This document shows positions 1 to 9,142 of a DNA stretch of 64,000 bases, piece after piece (the stretch's first letter is position 1; the number at the start of each line of letters is the position of its first letter). The notes below the pieces were generated by a model. It saw nothing but the letters and a program-made list of their open reading frames with translations, was not told the DNA's origin and did not search any database. Made by a program: the position numbers and the translations under genes. Source of the DNA: Luteolibacter algae (GTDB lineage: Bacteria; Verrucomicrobiota; Verrucomicrobiia; Verrucomicrobiales; Akkermansiaceae); assembly GCF_042683045.1 (NCBI RefSeq), contig NZ_JBHUIT010000027.1, positions 42,710-106,709 on the forward strand. The letters are read 5' to 3'.

Positions 1-101
1 TAATCGGATGCTGTGGAGCCCTGATTGGAATCTGTGGCCGATGGGAGATTAGTGCAGGAGCAAATAGCCGCAACCGCGGGAATGAAAAGAATGTTACGCA
101 T
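1..101 (-). CDS. N-terminus of exported lipoprotein, probably TolC-type efflux outer-membrane component (partial)
   Basis: Only the first 33 codons are in the window. An ATG at 101 (minus strand) opens a short hydrophobic leader, MRNILFIPAVAAICSC, which ends in a lipobox-like Cys. A Ser/Thr/Asn-rich stretch follows, and the frame stays open to the window edge. It starts 44 bases after the RND pump stop on the same strand. The third gene of such operons is commonly an outer-membrane efflux lipoprotein of the TolC/OprM family, so that is the likely identity. The lipoprotein leader is visible. The TolC assignment is inferred from position only. Confidence 0.55.
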   Translation of the reverse strand, partial: MRNILFIPAVAAICSCTNLPSATDSNQGSTASD

Positions 102-144
102 AAGTCAATGTGGGGAAATGGCTTTCTAAAAAGTGTGAGGAAAC

Positions 145-3100
145 CTAAGGCACGGAGTGGGCGCTCTCGGGATCGGTGGGATCGAGGGAAGCGGAAGTTA
201 CCTTTTTATTGGTAAATAGCGCGAAGACCGAGGGCAGGACGAACAGGGTGGCAAGAGTCGCACAAACCAGGCCGCCGACCACTGCGCGCCCGAGAGGCGC
301 CGTCTGATCGCCGCCTTCACCCAGACCCAGCGCAAGGGGCAACATCCCTGCCGTCATGGCGCAGCTGGTCATCACCACCGCTCTAAGGCGAGAACGCGCA
401 CCTGCTATTGCGGCGGCCGCCGGATCAGCGGATTTTCTCCGTTCTGTCTCCGCGAAGGTGACGAGCAGGATCGCGTTCGCCACGGCTACGCCGATAGCCA
501 TGATGGAGCCGATGCCGGACTGGATATTGATCGTGGTGCCGGTGACCCATAGTGCGAGGATAATACCGGAAATTACTGCAGGTGTGGTAGAAATGACGAC
601 CAGTGCCAGACGGATCGATTGGAAGTTTGCGCACAGAATGAGGAAAATCACGATGACCGCGATGATCATCCCGGAGCCGAAGCCTTCGCTGAGCTGCTGG
701 AAGGGAACGACCTGGCCCCGAAGATCGACTTTCGTTTTTGGGTCTTTCGGCGGACCGACCTTATCCAGCACCTCTTGAACCTCTTTTATCGCGGTTCCGA
801 AATCGGTGCCATGGATATTGGCCGTGATACTGACTACACGGGCGAGGTTGTAGCGCTCATAGGTGCCGACAGCTGTGCTTTGCTCGATCTCGGCGAGGTT
901 CCGTAGGAGAACGGGCTTTTCATTCGAGGAGCTGATCGGGATGTTTTTGAGATCTTCTATGGATGTCGTTAATTCCTCCGGGATCTGCACCTGGAGATTG
1001 TAGGAAACCCCGGATTTTGGATCCGCCCAGAAGTTCGGCACTGTGAAGCGACTGGACGTCGTTGCCGCCACAAGAGACCGGGCTATGTCATCGACTTCCA
1101 CTCCCAGTAGCCCTGCCCGCTCCCGGTCGATGTGGACATTGACGGTCGGGAAATTAAGGTCTTGGCTGAACTGGAGATCGCGTAGGGAGCCGACCTTCTT
1201 GAGTTCTTTTAAGAGAAGTTCCGCATGTGCTTTGCTCACAGCGATGTCGGGGCCGCTCACGGCGATCTCCAAGGGTGTTGGCGAGCCAAAGCTCATCACC
1301 CGGGTGACGATGTCCTGGGGCTCGAAGGAGATGGATACCTCGGGCATTTCCGCTTTGAGAACGGACCGCAGTTTTTCTTTCAAATCTGCAATTCTGATCC
1401 CGGAGTCCTCGGTTAGCTGGACGGCGAGAAAACCTTCGCCCGGACCGCCGTTCCAGAGGTAAACCAGATTGACAGGGAAAGATGAGTTGTGGACGCCCAC
1501 CATGCCGATGGACATCTCGACCTTGTCTTTCCCGCCGACCTCACGGGCAACGGTATCAAGAATGCGGATTGCGATTTTTTCTGTGATGGCGACCTGGGTG
1601 CCGCTCGGGGCGCGAAAGCGGATGGCAAATTGGCCGCTATCTGTCTGAGGGAAAATCTCGCGGCCGATCTGCGGACCGATCAATCCAATGACGAGCAAAG
1701 TAACGGCGAGGTATGCCGATACGACCAGCCAGCGGGCCGAGACGAAACCTTTTACCAATGGGGCGAAGCCACGGGCCAGGATGCCTTCTTTTTCCTCGTG
1801 GATCTTTTGTTTCCCTAGTAGCCAGACAGAGAGAACCGGCACGAGAGTGCTGGAGAGAAAGAACGAAGCGATCATGGAGAATCCCACCGCAAGGGCGAGG
1901 GGAACGAAGAGTGCCTTGGCAGCGCCGACCATGAAAAACGCGGGAATGAAAACCGCGAGGATACAAAGCATCGCGAGAAAGCGGGGAAGAGCGGTTTCCC
2001 GGGTGCCGGTGAGTGCCGCCTGGGCAATGGAATCACCTTTGGCGAGACGTGAATGGATATTTTCCACGGCAACGGTTGCCTCATCGACGAGGATTCCGAT
2101 CGCCAGAGCCATGCCGCCGAGCGTCATCAGGTGAATCGTTTGGCCGGAGATCCATAAAGCCAGGCAGGCTGCCATCAGGGCGAGGGGAATATTGATCACA
2201 ACGATGAAGGCACTGCGCCAATCGCGGAGGAAAAGCAGAACCATCAGACCGGTAAGGATCGCTCCGATGCCGCCTTCTTTTAGAAGATCTCGGATGGAGC
2301 GCTCGACAACGGGTGATTGGTCGAACTCGTAGCTGACCTTGATGCCATCCGGCAGGAGCTTTTGGAATTCGGGAATGTTCTCGCGAACGGTTTTTACCAC
2401 GTCCAGCGTAGATGCTTCCGCGCGTTTCGTGACAGGTAGATATACCGAGCGTTTGCCATCTGCCAATGCGTAGGCGGTCGTGGTGTCCGCGCCATCGGTG
2501 ACGGTCGCGATATCACGGACGAACACGGCACGGCCGGAATCTGTCTTGAGGGGAATGTTCTCCAGCTCCTTGATGTCCTTCACGATCGCATTGGTCGGGA
2601 CGATAGGATACTTGCCATCGATATTGATGTTGCCGGAAGGGCTGATGAGATTCCCGCGAGCCAACGATTGGACCACCGAGTCCGGGGAGAGTCCGGCGGA
2701 GCGCATCTTATCGGGATCAATATTCACGATGATTGCCCGCGATGATCCTCCGAATGGCGGCGGAGCGGAAACACCGGGGAGTGTGGCGAAGGCCGGACGC
2801 ACCTTATTGAGCGCTTGGTCCTGCATTTCGTTGAGCGTGATATCCGGATTATCCGTAGAGAAAACCAGATTGCCCACGGCGACGCTTCCGGCATCAAAGC
2901 GCATGATAAACGGTGCCGCAGTGCCGGGAGGCATGAATGCGCGGGAGCGGTTCACCTGGGCTACGGTCTCCGACATGGCTTGTGACATATCTGTTCCGGG
3001 GTGGAACTGGAGCTTCATGATCGATGCGCCCTGGATCGATTTTGATTCCACGTGCTCGATGTTGGAAATGTAGAGGAAGTGATACTCGTAGCGGTAGGTG

Positions 3101-3288
3101 AGATAGCCCTCCATCTGGGCCGGATCCATTCCACCGAAAGGCTGCGCCACATAAATGGTGGGGATTCCCAAGGGCGGGAAAATATCGCGGGGCATGCGTT
3201 TTACCGCGATCGAGGAGCCGAGAATGAGCGCGATCGCGACGACGATGATCGTCAACGGGCGGCGTAGGGCAAACGTGAGAATATTCAT
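145..3288 (-). CDS. RND-family efflux pump inner-membrane permease (AcrB/CzcA-like)
   Basis: At 1047 residues this is the usual RND permease length. It would export small toxic compounds or metals across the envelope using the proton gradient, together with the adaptor upstream. The N-terminus has the first membrane helix followed by the PRDIFPP and PFGGMDP region typical of the family. TM4 carries GILVDEATVAVENI, the site of the acidic proton-relay residues, and the two large periplasmic loops and second helix set follow. The C-terminal tail is short and acidic. It starts 34 bases after the adaptor stop. The VDEAT form of TM4 and the large porter loops suggest a HAE/HME-like pump, but substrate cannot be read from sequence. 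Confidence 0.93.
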   Translation of the reverse strand: MNILTFALRRPLTIIVVAIALILGSSIAVKRMPRDIFPPLGIPTIYVAQPFGGMDPAQMEGYLTYRYEYHFLYISNIEHVESKSIQGASIMKLQFHPGTDMSQAMSETVAQVNRSRAFMPPGTAAPFIMRFDAGSVAVGNLVFSTDNPDITLNEMQDQALNKVRPAFATLPGVSAPPPFGGSSRAIIVNIDPDKMRSAGLSPDSVVQSLARGNLISPSGNINIDGKYPIVPTNAIVKDIKELENIPLKTDSGRAVFVRDIATVTDGADTTTAYALADGKRSVYLPVTKRAEASTLDVVKTVRENIPEFQKLLPDGIKVSYEFDQSPVVERSIRDLLKEGGIGAILTGLMVLLFLRDWRSAFIVVINIPLALMAACLALWISGQTIHLMTLGGMALAIGILVDEATVAVENIHSRLAKGDSIAQAALTGTRETALPRFLAMLCILAVFIPAFFMVGAAKALFVPLALAVGFSMIASFFLSSTLVPVLSVWLLGKQKIHEEKEGILARGFAPLVKGFVSARWLVVSAYLAVTLLVIGLIGPQIGREIFPQTDSGQFAIRFRAPSGTQVAITEKIAIRILDTVAREVGGKDKVEMSIGMVGVHNSSFPVNLVYLWNGGPGEGFLAVQLTEDSGIRIADLKEKLRSVLKAEMPEVSISFEPQDIVTRVMSFGSPTPLEIAVSGPDIAVSKAHAELLLKELKKVGSLRDLQFSQDLNFPTVNVHIDRERAGLLGVEVDDIARSLVAATTSSRFTVPNFWADPKSGVSYNLQVQIPEELTTSIEDLKNIPISSSNEKPVLLRNLAEIEQSTAVGTYERYNLARVVSITANIHGTDFGTAIKEVQEVLDKVGPPKDPKTKVDLRGQVVPFQQLSEGFGSGMIIAVIVIFLILCANFQSIRLALVVISTTPAVISGIILALWVTGTTINIQSGIGSIMAIGVAVANAILLVTFAETERRKSADPAAAAIAGARSRLRAVVMTSCAMTAGMLPLALGLGEGGDQTAPLGRAVVGGLVCATLATLFVLPSVFALFTNKKVTSASLDPTDPESAHSVP

Positions 3289-3321
3289 TGCTGTAATGTG
3301 AAAAATGGCTTCTGGAGCCGG

Positions 3322-4377
3322 TTATGGGATAACGACCTTCTCACCTTCCGCAGGACCTTCCGAAAGAATGGCCATTTTGCCGTCCACGGCTGCAAGCTTC
3401 ACCAAGACCTTCCGCTCGGCTTCACCTTCGAGCACCATCACAAACCGCGAACCATCGGAGCCGGTGCGCACTGCGGAAAGTGGGACGCGGCTGGATTTTT
3501 CCAGCTTTTCGAGCTCAATCGATCCGCTGCCCAGCACTCTGGGTAGCAAGGCAGCGCCCGGGAGATCGACCTCTGCCAGCATCGTCTTCGTAACAGGATC
3601 AAGTGAGCCGGATACGCGGGTAAGCTCACTGTTGAAATCCTGGCCTGCGATCTTCAGTGATACAGGATCGCCGGCATTGGCAAGACCCGCGGCGTGTTCC
3701 GGGATTTCCAAACGGACGCGGATGGTTTCGGTCTGCTCAACGGTGAAGAGATTTTCACGCATGGAAGCGGGACCCAGAAAATCGCCGGGCTCGGCTTTCC
3801 TCTCGACGACGACACCATCGAAGGGCGCTTTGATTCTCGTATATTCCAGTGCCGCCGCCGCCTCCGTTTCACGGGCTGCTGCTGCGAGTGCATCCGCTTC
3901 AGCCGCAGTGATGCCCGCTTCCGCTTCGCCGACTTTCGCTTCTGCCGCGATGAGACGTGAATTTGCCTCGTCGCGCGCTTTATTGGTTACCGTGCCCGAT
4001 TTTGCCAAAGCGGTAATGCGGGTGGTTTCTGATTTGACTGCGCTCATGGAGGCTTCCGCGGAGCGCAGCACGGAGGCTGCCTGGGAGACACGTTGCTTGG
4101 CGGCACGGGCTTTATGGGCGGCGTCCAGCTCTGGGGCGTGAATGATCGCGAGTATATCGCCAGCTTTGACTCTAGAGCCGATATCGACTCTCAGCTCCTC
4201 GATCCAACCTGTAGCAGAGGTGCCCAGATGGACCCGGTGGTAAGGAAAGGCTTCGGCGGGGAGGGAGATGTTTTTTTCCCAGGGACCGCCGGTCACCAAT
4301 GCGGTTTCCACCTGGGAAAAAGCCTGCGGCAAAGCGAGCGAAGTTAGGGACAATACAAAAAGCGTAGGTTTGTTCAT
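3322..4377 (-). CDS. RND efflux periplasmic adaptor (membrane fusion protein)
   Basis: This 351-residue exported protein should link the inner-membrane pump to the outer-membrane channel. The ATG at 4377 was chosen because it is followed directly by a good signal peptide (MNKPTLFVLSLTSLALPQAF). An upstream in-frame ATG at 4473 would put 32 implausible residues in front. After a first lipoyl half with GSRVKAGDIL, residues about 100-170 form a long Ala/Glu-rich coiled-coil hairpin. The second lipoyl half follows (YTRIKAPFDGVV), then beta-barrel and membrane-proximal domains. The fold order is classic HlyD/AcrA. It lies between the two-component genes and the pump, on the same strand. Confidence 0.92.
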   Translation of the reverse strand: MNKPTLFVLSLTSLALPQAFSQVETALVTGGPWEKNISLPAEAFPYHRVHLGTSATGWIEELRVDIGSRVKAGDILAIIHAPELDAAHKARAAKQRVSQAASVLRSAEASMSAVKSETTRITALAKSGTVTNKARDEANSRLIAAEAKVGEAEAGITAAEADALAAAARETEAAAALEYTRIKAPFDGVVVERKAEPGDFLGPASMRENLFTVEQTETIRVRLEIPEHAAGLANAGDPVSLKIAGQDFNSELTRVSGSLDPVTKTMLAEVDLPGAALLPRVLGSGSIELEKLEKSSRVPLSAVRTGSDGSRFVMVLEGEAERKVLVKLAAVDGKMAILSEGPAEGEKVVIP

Positions 4378-4548
4378 TTCGGGTAGATGTGCGTGTGGAA
4401 ATAGTGGGCCGTGCGGTGCCAGCGTGTTTTCGAAAGCGCACCGCCACCGGGATTTGCGGGCAAGCCTCTGCAATGGAGAGGGGAAGGGCTATTTGAATAA
4501 CCTTAAGATTTGTTCAGAAACAAAATGGGGCTGCCTTCCGGGACGGTA

Positions 4549-5988
4549 TCAGCTTTCCGAGCAATTCAGCGGGAGGCTGATGCGGAAACGGCATCCTTGC
4601 TGTCCGGCTTCACGGAGCTGGATAGAACCGCCGATCTGTTCGATTGAGAGCTTGGCGATCGCCAGGCCCAGTCCCGAGCCACCTTCGGTTTGTGAACGAG
4701 CTGAATCAATCCGGTAAAAACGCTCGAAGACTTTTTCGCGGTGTTCCGCAGGGATCCCGGGACCGTTGTCGGAAATCTCAATAATGGCTCGGTCACCTTC
4801 CTCGAGGCAGCAGACATCGATTTTTGCCTCCCGGGGGCTGTAATGAATAGCGTTGTGGACGATATTCATGATCGCGTGGCGTAGCAGGAGCGCATCGGAT
4901 TCCAAAGAAACATCACCTTCTCCGGAGACGGTGAGTTGTTGTTTTTTCTCGACCGCAAGAACCTCTAGACTGTCACAGATTTCCACGCAAAGGGCACTCA
5001 CAGAGAGCGATCGGATAACCGGATTGGCGCTACCGCCTTCGGCTCTGGCAAACATCAGCATGGTGCTGACGAGGTTATTGAGACGGTCCGCCTCCTCCAA
5101 CATACTGCTGATGGTTTCCCGCAATTCGTGTTCGTTTTCGTTCCCGCGGAGCGCGATTTCGCCAACACTCCGCAGTGCGGTCAACGGTGTGCGCAGCTCA
5201 TGGGATGCATCCGCGGTGAAACGCTTGAGCGACTCAAACGATAGTTCCAAGCGCTCCAATGTCTGATTGAAAACGGTGGCGAGTTTACCGAGCTCATCAT
5301 TGGGGTTGGGATTGGGGAGACGCTTGCCGAGGGACTAGGAAGTGATTTTCCCTGCTTCACTGGCCATTGCCCTCAGTGGCTTAAGGGCTTTTCCGGCCAT
5401 CAGGTATCCACCAGCACCTGCCAATAAGATTGAAATGGGTAGGCCGAGAACGAGACCCGCCAAAATTTCCCTCAGCGTGGAGCGAATCCCGGATTCATCA
5501 CGAAAAACCCTCAGAATAACTCTGCGTCCATCAACCCGGGTGACCGTCTGCAAGCTGCGTGCCGGGGTATTTTCCTCCAGCTTGATGTTGTAGAAAATTT
5601 CAGCTTTTTTCCCTCCCCGGCGTGGTGGCTGGAGAACCTGTGTGGCGTCCTCCGGCCAATGGCTCAGTAACATTTTTTTCCCGGACCAGACATCGAACCA
5701 AGTGGATGCGTAGCCGGCGCTGCTGGGAGTGGCCGGACTGTTGGATCTCCATTGGATTCCTCCGTCTTTGGTGGCTTCCAGATGTGCTTCTACGAGCGCC
5801 CAGTCGATGCGTAGTTGGCGATCCTGTTCCAGATGGAGCCTCTGATCGATCAGAGTATAAGCCGCTGGGATGAGGACGAGACTCACAGCGCCGGAGACAA
5901 CCGTGAAGCAGGCTGCCAGCCGCAGCTTCAGCGAGCGGCGGGTCCACCAATCCCGCGGGATGAGAGCTTTCCTGAGAAAAGTTATCAC
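4549..5988 (-). pseudogene. Sensor histidine kinase interrupted by an in-frame TAG
   Basis: The full frame would encode about 479 residues. The N-terminal part (217 codons from 5988) has a membrane helix, a periplasmic sensor region and a second helix, then enters the HAMP linker and stops at TAG (5337-5335). With no change of frame the sequence resumes as SLGKRLPNPNPNDELGKLA, followed by the H-box (FTADASHELRTPLT), N-box (NIVHNAIHYSP), G1 (DNGPGIP) and G2 (GGSGLGLAIAKL). HAMP linkers commonly have Glu at the stop position, so a GAG-to-TAG change is the simplest explanation. Its first codons overlap the regulator stop by 4 bases. As written, the kinase half could only be made by readthrough or by restart at a TTG near 5259. 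Confidence 0.85.
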
Positions 5989-6677
5989 GCGGTGGCTTCA
6001 AGGTTACTGCTCAGGAGAAAACCCACCCCGCGAACGGTTTTTATCAGCTTCTGAGGTCTTCCATCATCAATTTTTCTACGCAACCGCGCAATGTGGACAT
6101 CGATCACATTGTCCAACGGCGTGGAGCGATTCGGTTCCCTCCAAACTTCCTTCGCGAGCATCTGGCGGGTTACCGCTTGCCCTTCATAACGAACGAGAAA
6201 TGCGAGAAAATCGTATTCCCGCGGCGTGAGGATGATTTCTTCACCCGCTCTCCATGCCTGGCGGGATCTCAAATCGATCACTAGATCGCCGATTTGCTTA
6301 CGCATGACCTCTTCGTGAATCGCTCTGCGCATAAGAGCTCTCAAGCGAGCCAGCAATTCGGTGAAGTCGAACGGCTTGACCAGGTAATCGTCCGCTCCAG
6401 AATCCAACCCCATCACCCGGTCTTCCACAGAGTCCCTTGCGGTTAGCAGCAGAACGGGTGGTTTGAGGGCCAGGTTGCGCAAAACCCGCAGAAGCTCAAT
6501 CCCGCTGCGCTCCGGTAACATCCAGTCTAGCACAATCAGATCGAAGGCCTCTTCGGTGATAAACCGATAGCCTTCATTGCCAGTTTTAGCGACCACCGCC
6601 TCATACCCTTCGGCCTTCAGGCCGTTGCGGATTGCCCGGGCCGTTTTTTGATTATCTTCCACAATCAAAATTCTCAT
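5985..6677 (-). CDS. OmpR/PhoB-family response regulator
   Basis: This 230-residue two-component regulator should control the adjacent efflux genes. Receiver domain, residues 1-115: acidic pocket E7-D8, phospho-acceptor D51 in VLDWMLPERSG, switch Thr in LLLTARD, and K101 in DDYLVKPFDF. Residues about 130-225 are a winged-helix DNA-binding domain (LTPREYDFLAFLV, then DVHIARLRRKID and VRGVGFLL). It starts one base after the DoxX stop and overlaps the kinase start by 4 bases (ATGA), so the genes are translationally coupled. With its cognate kinase broken, it may be constitutively inactive or fed by another phosphate donor. Confidence 0.95.
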   Translation of the reverse strand: MRILIVEDNQKTARAIRNGLKAEGYEAVVAKTGNEGYRFITEEAFDLIVLDWMLPERSGIELLRVLRNLALKPPVLLLTARDSVEDRVMGLDSGADDYLVKPFDFTELLARLRALMRRAIHEEVMRKQIGDLVIDLRSRQAWRAGEEIILTPREYDFLAFLVRYEGQAVTRQMLAKEVWREPNRSTPLDNVIDVHIARLRRKIDDGRPQKLIKTVRGVGFLLSSNLEATA

Positions 6678-6678
6678 A

Positions 6679-7155
6679 TCAAAGATCTTCGTTATTCGCG
6701 GTTGTCAGCACGGCATCGAGCGACCACCGGCCAGCGCCAACGATCAAGAGATAAAGGGAACCAAATGTCATTGATAGATCGGTCCTCGATTCGTGAAGCA
6801 TGCCCAACAAGCCGTATCTGTCCAACGAACGCGGAGCAAATCCAAAGAACTCAGCCCCAAGCAAGATTGGAATTTTGGTCGTGAATATTGCTACGGCCAT
6901 GATGGCCAAGAGAGGAATGACCGCGTAGCGGGTGGCAAGCCCGAGAAGCACAAGCACTCCACAGACGATCTCGGTGGAGCCTACAAACGGTCCCATAAGA
7001 TCAGGAGACGGGATGCCGATTTTTTCAAATCTCCCGCTACCCATTGTTTCGGAGTAGAGAAATTTCTGAATACCCTCACCGAGAAAGACTCCCCCGATCA
7101 TGATGCGAATGAGTATCGTGGAAGGTGGGGCGGTGCTAATCAGTAGCTTTCTCAT
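6679..7155 (-). CDS. DoxX-family membrane protein
   Basis: This protein of about 158 residues has four predicted membrane helices. The first carries the family signature IRIMIGGVFLGEGIQKFLY, and later segments have GSTEIVCGVLVLLGL and a third helix around PLLAIMAVAIF. DoxX-like proteins are thought to act in thiol or quinone-linked redox processes, but the role of most members is unknown. ATGs at 7167 and 7155 are both possible starts. I chose 7155 because MRKLL directly precedes the first conserved helix; the frame stays open to 7236. It is first in the operon with the regulator, broken kinase and RND genes, and shares a divergent promoter region with the porin. Confidence 0.8.
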   Translation of the reverse strand: MRKLLISTAPPSTILIRIMIGGVFLGEGIQKFLYSETMGSGRFEKIGIPSPDLMGPFVGSTEIVCGVLVLLGLATRYAVIPLLAIMAVAIFTTKIPILLGAEFFGFAPRSLDRYGLLGMLHESRTDLSMTFGSLYLLIVGAGRWSLDAVLTTANNEDL

Positions 7156-7324
7156 AATAGGAAACATGAGGATGGTCACACAGAAGGATCTCTGTCGGAA
7201 AAAGAAATCGGCAAGGCACCTCCCGCAGAGCGTCACTATACGATGACACGGAGGCCGGCTTTTCAGATTTCATCATGAGTTTTCTTCATGCTTTTGTCAC
7301 AATTCACGGTTTTGCGAGTTCTTT

Positions 7325-7344
7325 ATGTGACAGATATGTCACAT
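7325..7344. promoter_or_regulatory. Perfect inverted repeat ATGTGAC-N6-GTCACAT (operator candidate)
   Basis: Seven-base arms are separated by AGATAT in the region between the divergent DoxX and porin genes, with its centre 105 bases before the porin start. A further half-site GTCACA lies at 7296-7301. The same 7-base arms with a 6-base spacer recur at 63049-63068. The shape suits a dimeric helix-turn-helix regulator. It resembles a CRP site, but the spacing between TGTGA and TCACA is 8, not 6. Confidence 0.5.
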
Positions 7345-7439
7345 TGAGCAGCTAGGCTGGAGATTTCCGCGGTGACAATGTCGCGCCATTCCCAGTCCGG
7401 ACCTGACTTTCCGGAGATGGACGACCTAAAACTAACGAT

Positions 7440-8609
7440 ATGAGAAGAATACAAAACAGTATCCCGGCTGTGACTATTATGTCACTTTTTACCGTCACCG
7501 GAATGAGCAGCGCCGCGGATGTCGACGCTGTTGAAAATTGGGCAAAAGATGTCTGGAGCCACGCCGTTCTATACGAGAACGAAAACAACCCGATTCTACA
7601 AAAGTTCGCCTTTACGGGGCGCGCCCAATTCGACTATGTCGTGATCGATGGTGAAGGCACGACCGCTGGCGGGCCCGGTCGTGATCTCAGCTATGACAAC
7701 TTTAATACGCGTCGGTTGAGAGCTGGTTTCAAAGCCGGTTTGTTTCAGGATTTCACCCTTCACGTCGAGGCTGACTTCGATCCTGATGAAGATCCGTTTT
7801 ATCGGCGCCTTACCGATGCGAATCTCGCGTGGAAACCTAGCGACGCCTTTGAGCTGAAAATCGGCAAGCAGGGAATGGGCTTCACCCTGGACGGTAAGAC
7901 TTCCTCAAAGGAGCTTCTTACCATCGATCGTAGCGCTCTCTCAGGAAACCTCTGGTTTTCGAACGAATATATTCCTGGAATCACCGTTAGTGGTGAACTT
8001 GGAAACTGGCACTACAGCACAGGGTTCTTTTCCCAGGGCGAACAGGATAACGAGTTCGGCGAGTTCAATAGCGGCACCTCCTGGGTGGGAACTATTGGCT
8101 ATGATCTGAGCGACATGACAGGTGCCGATACGGCGGTGGTGGCTTTCGATTATGTGATCAACGAAGAGAATCCGTCCTCTCCGGCATTGTTCACGAACCG
8201 CTCGTTCGGACAGATCGCCTCCCTGAATACGATTTGGGAGAAAGATCAATACGGATTCCGCGGAGACGTGAGTTTCGGTGATGGCTTTCTGGGCCAACCG
8301 GATGTCTGGGGACTTGTTCTGATGCCTTACTACGATATCACAGATCGCCTGCAATTGGTCGCCCGCTACACATTCCTCAAGAGTGATGGGAATGATGGTG
8401 TTCGTTACAACGGCTATGATTCCATCGTAGTCAATGGCCGCCGGGGCGATCAATATCAGGAAGGTTATCTGGGCTTCAACTACTACCTTTACGAGCACAA
8501 GATCAAGCTCCAGACCGGTCTCCAGTATATCAGTATGCGTGATCAGGCCAATAACGGCGGTGCATTTGATGGTTTCAACCTTACGACAGGGATTCGCTTC
8601 AGCTGGTGA
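7440..8609 (+). CDS. Outer-membrane porin, phosphate-selective porin O/P type
   Basis: This 389-residue exported beta-barrel has a signal peptide ending near the SSAAD region. The mature part begins with a short helical segment (VENWAKDVWSHAVLY), and alternating amphipathic strands follow. Motifs such as RRLRAGFKAGLFQDFTLHVE, DANLAWKPSDAFELKIGKQ and ARYTFLKSDG match the OprO/OprP (Porin_O_P) family, and the chain ends in a terminal aromatic residue (RFSW), as outer-membrane barrels do. Members import phosphate or other anions. It stands alone with its own terminator at 8657-8692. The upstream region carries the palindrome at 7325-7344. Confidence 0.85.
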   Translation: MRRIQNSIPAVTIMSLFTVTGMSSAADVDAVENWAKDVWSHAVLYENENNPILQKFAFTGRAQFDYVVIDGEGTTAGGPGRDLSYDNFNTRRLRAGFKAGLFQDFTLHVEADFDPDEDPFYRRLTDANLAWKPSDAFELKIGKQGMGFTLDGKTSSKELLTIDRSALSGNLWFSNEYIPGITVSGELGNWHYSTGFFSQGEQDNEFGEFNSGTSWVGTIGYDLSDMTGADTAVVAFDYVINEENPSSPALFTNRSFGQIASLNTIWEKDQYGFRGDVSFGDGFLGQPDVWGLVLMPYYDITDRLQLVARYTFLKSDGNDGVRYNGYDSIVVNGRRGDQYQEGYLGFNYYLYEHKIKLQTGLQYISMRDQANNGGAFDGFNLTTGIRFSW

Positions 8610-8656
8610 TCCGTTCTGTAAATGCTAGTTTATAGTTGTTGATAGATAGCGTTTTG

Positions 8657-8692
8657 CTGGTGGCAGTCCCTGTGGTTGTCACCAGTTTTTTT
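8657..8692 (+). terminator. Rho-independent terminator of the porin gene
   Basis: CTGGTG (8657-8662) pairs with CACCAG (8680-8685), with weaker pairing inside the loop. A run of seven T follows at once. It lies 47 bases after the porin stop, before the tRNA-Gln gene. Confidence 0.75.
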
Positions 8693-8833
8693 GTGATCTG
8701 ATCGCTGAAACCGAGCAGCTACGGGCGTTCTACCGGAGGTGTAAAAAAAAAATCAAAGTTTGCTGATTTCTGGGTTGCCAAGAGCGGGGGTGGGGTATTA
8801 CTTTCCCGCGCCCCGAGGGAAACCTCCGAGAAA

Positions 8834-8904
8834 AGCCTTATAGTGTAATGGTAACACCCCGGATTTTGATTCCGTTATTCTAGGTTCGAATCCTAGTAAG
8901 GCTA
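8834..8904 (+). tRNA. tRNA-Gln (anticodon UUG)
   Basis: A full cloverleaf can be drawn: acceptor AGCCTTA/TAAGGCT, D-arm GTGT-loop-ACAC, anticodon loop TTTTGAT with TTG at positions 34-36, and T-arm CTAGG-TTCGAAT-CCTAG. The first anticodon-stem pair is weak, as is common in glutamine tRNAs. CCA is not encoded, unlike the tRNA-Phe at the other end of the window. Confidence 0.93.
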
Positions 8905-8929
8905 TTTATCTTTTCAGGAAAATGGATCA

Positions 8930-9142
8930 GTGATCCGGTTGGAATCCAATATTTTACGCGTTCCCCACCAAGCAATTCCGGCTCCTCGGATCGATAGGGA
9001 TTGGTGGGCTAAACTACAGCTTGGAGGGATCTGCCGGGTTGAACATTTTTTCTTTGGGCCAACCGAATTGGACAATGAGGGGAGGTTGTGGTTATTGACG
9101 AAGACGGGGCATCGCTACTTTTTTCCACCTATAGGTCATTGA
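8930..9142 (+). CDS. Small hypothetical protein (doubtful)
   Basis: This 70-codon frame has a GTG start just after tRNA-Gln, and its end overlaps the dgt stop on the other strand by 14 bases. Its composition is protein-like (DRDWWAKLQLGG, then TKTGHRYFFPP), with no membrane segment and no family I recognise. There is no clear ribosome-binding site. It could be a real small protein or a chance frame in a tRNA-adjacent spacer. Confidence 0.25.
   Translation: MIRLESNILRVPHQAIPAPRIDRDWWAKLQLGGICRVEHFFFGPTELDNEGRLWLLTKTGHRYFFPPIGH

Noticed and set aside
5335..5337. The kinase TAG as a programmed pyrrolysine or selenocysteine codon
   Set aside because: TAG is not a selenocysteine codon, no pyrrolysine genes are visible, and the site is a linker with no need for a special residue.
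7325..7344. A classical CRP site in the porin promoter
   Set aside because: CRP sites have TGTGA-N6-TCACA. Here the distance between TGTGA and TCACA is 8 bases, so the site fits another dimeric regulator.
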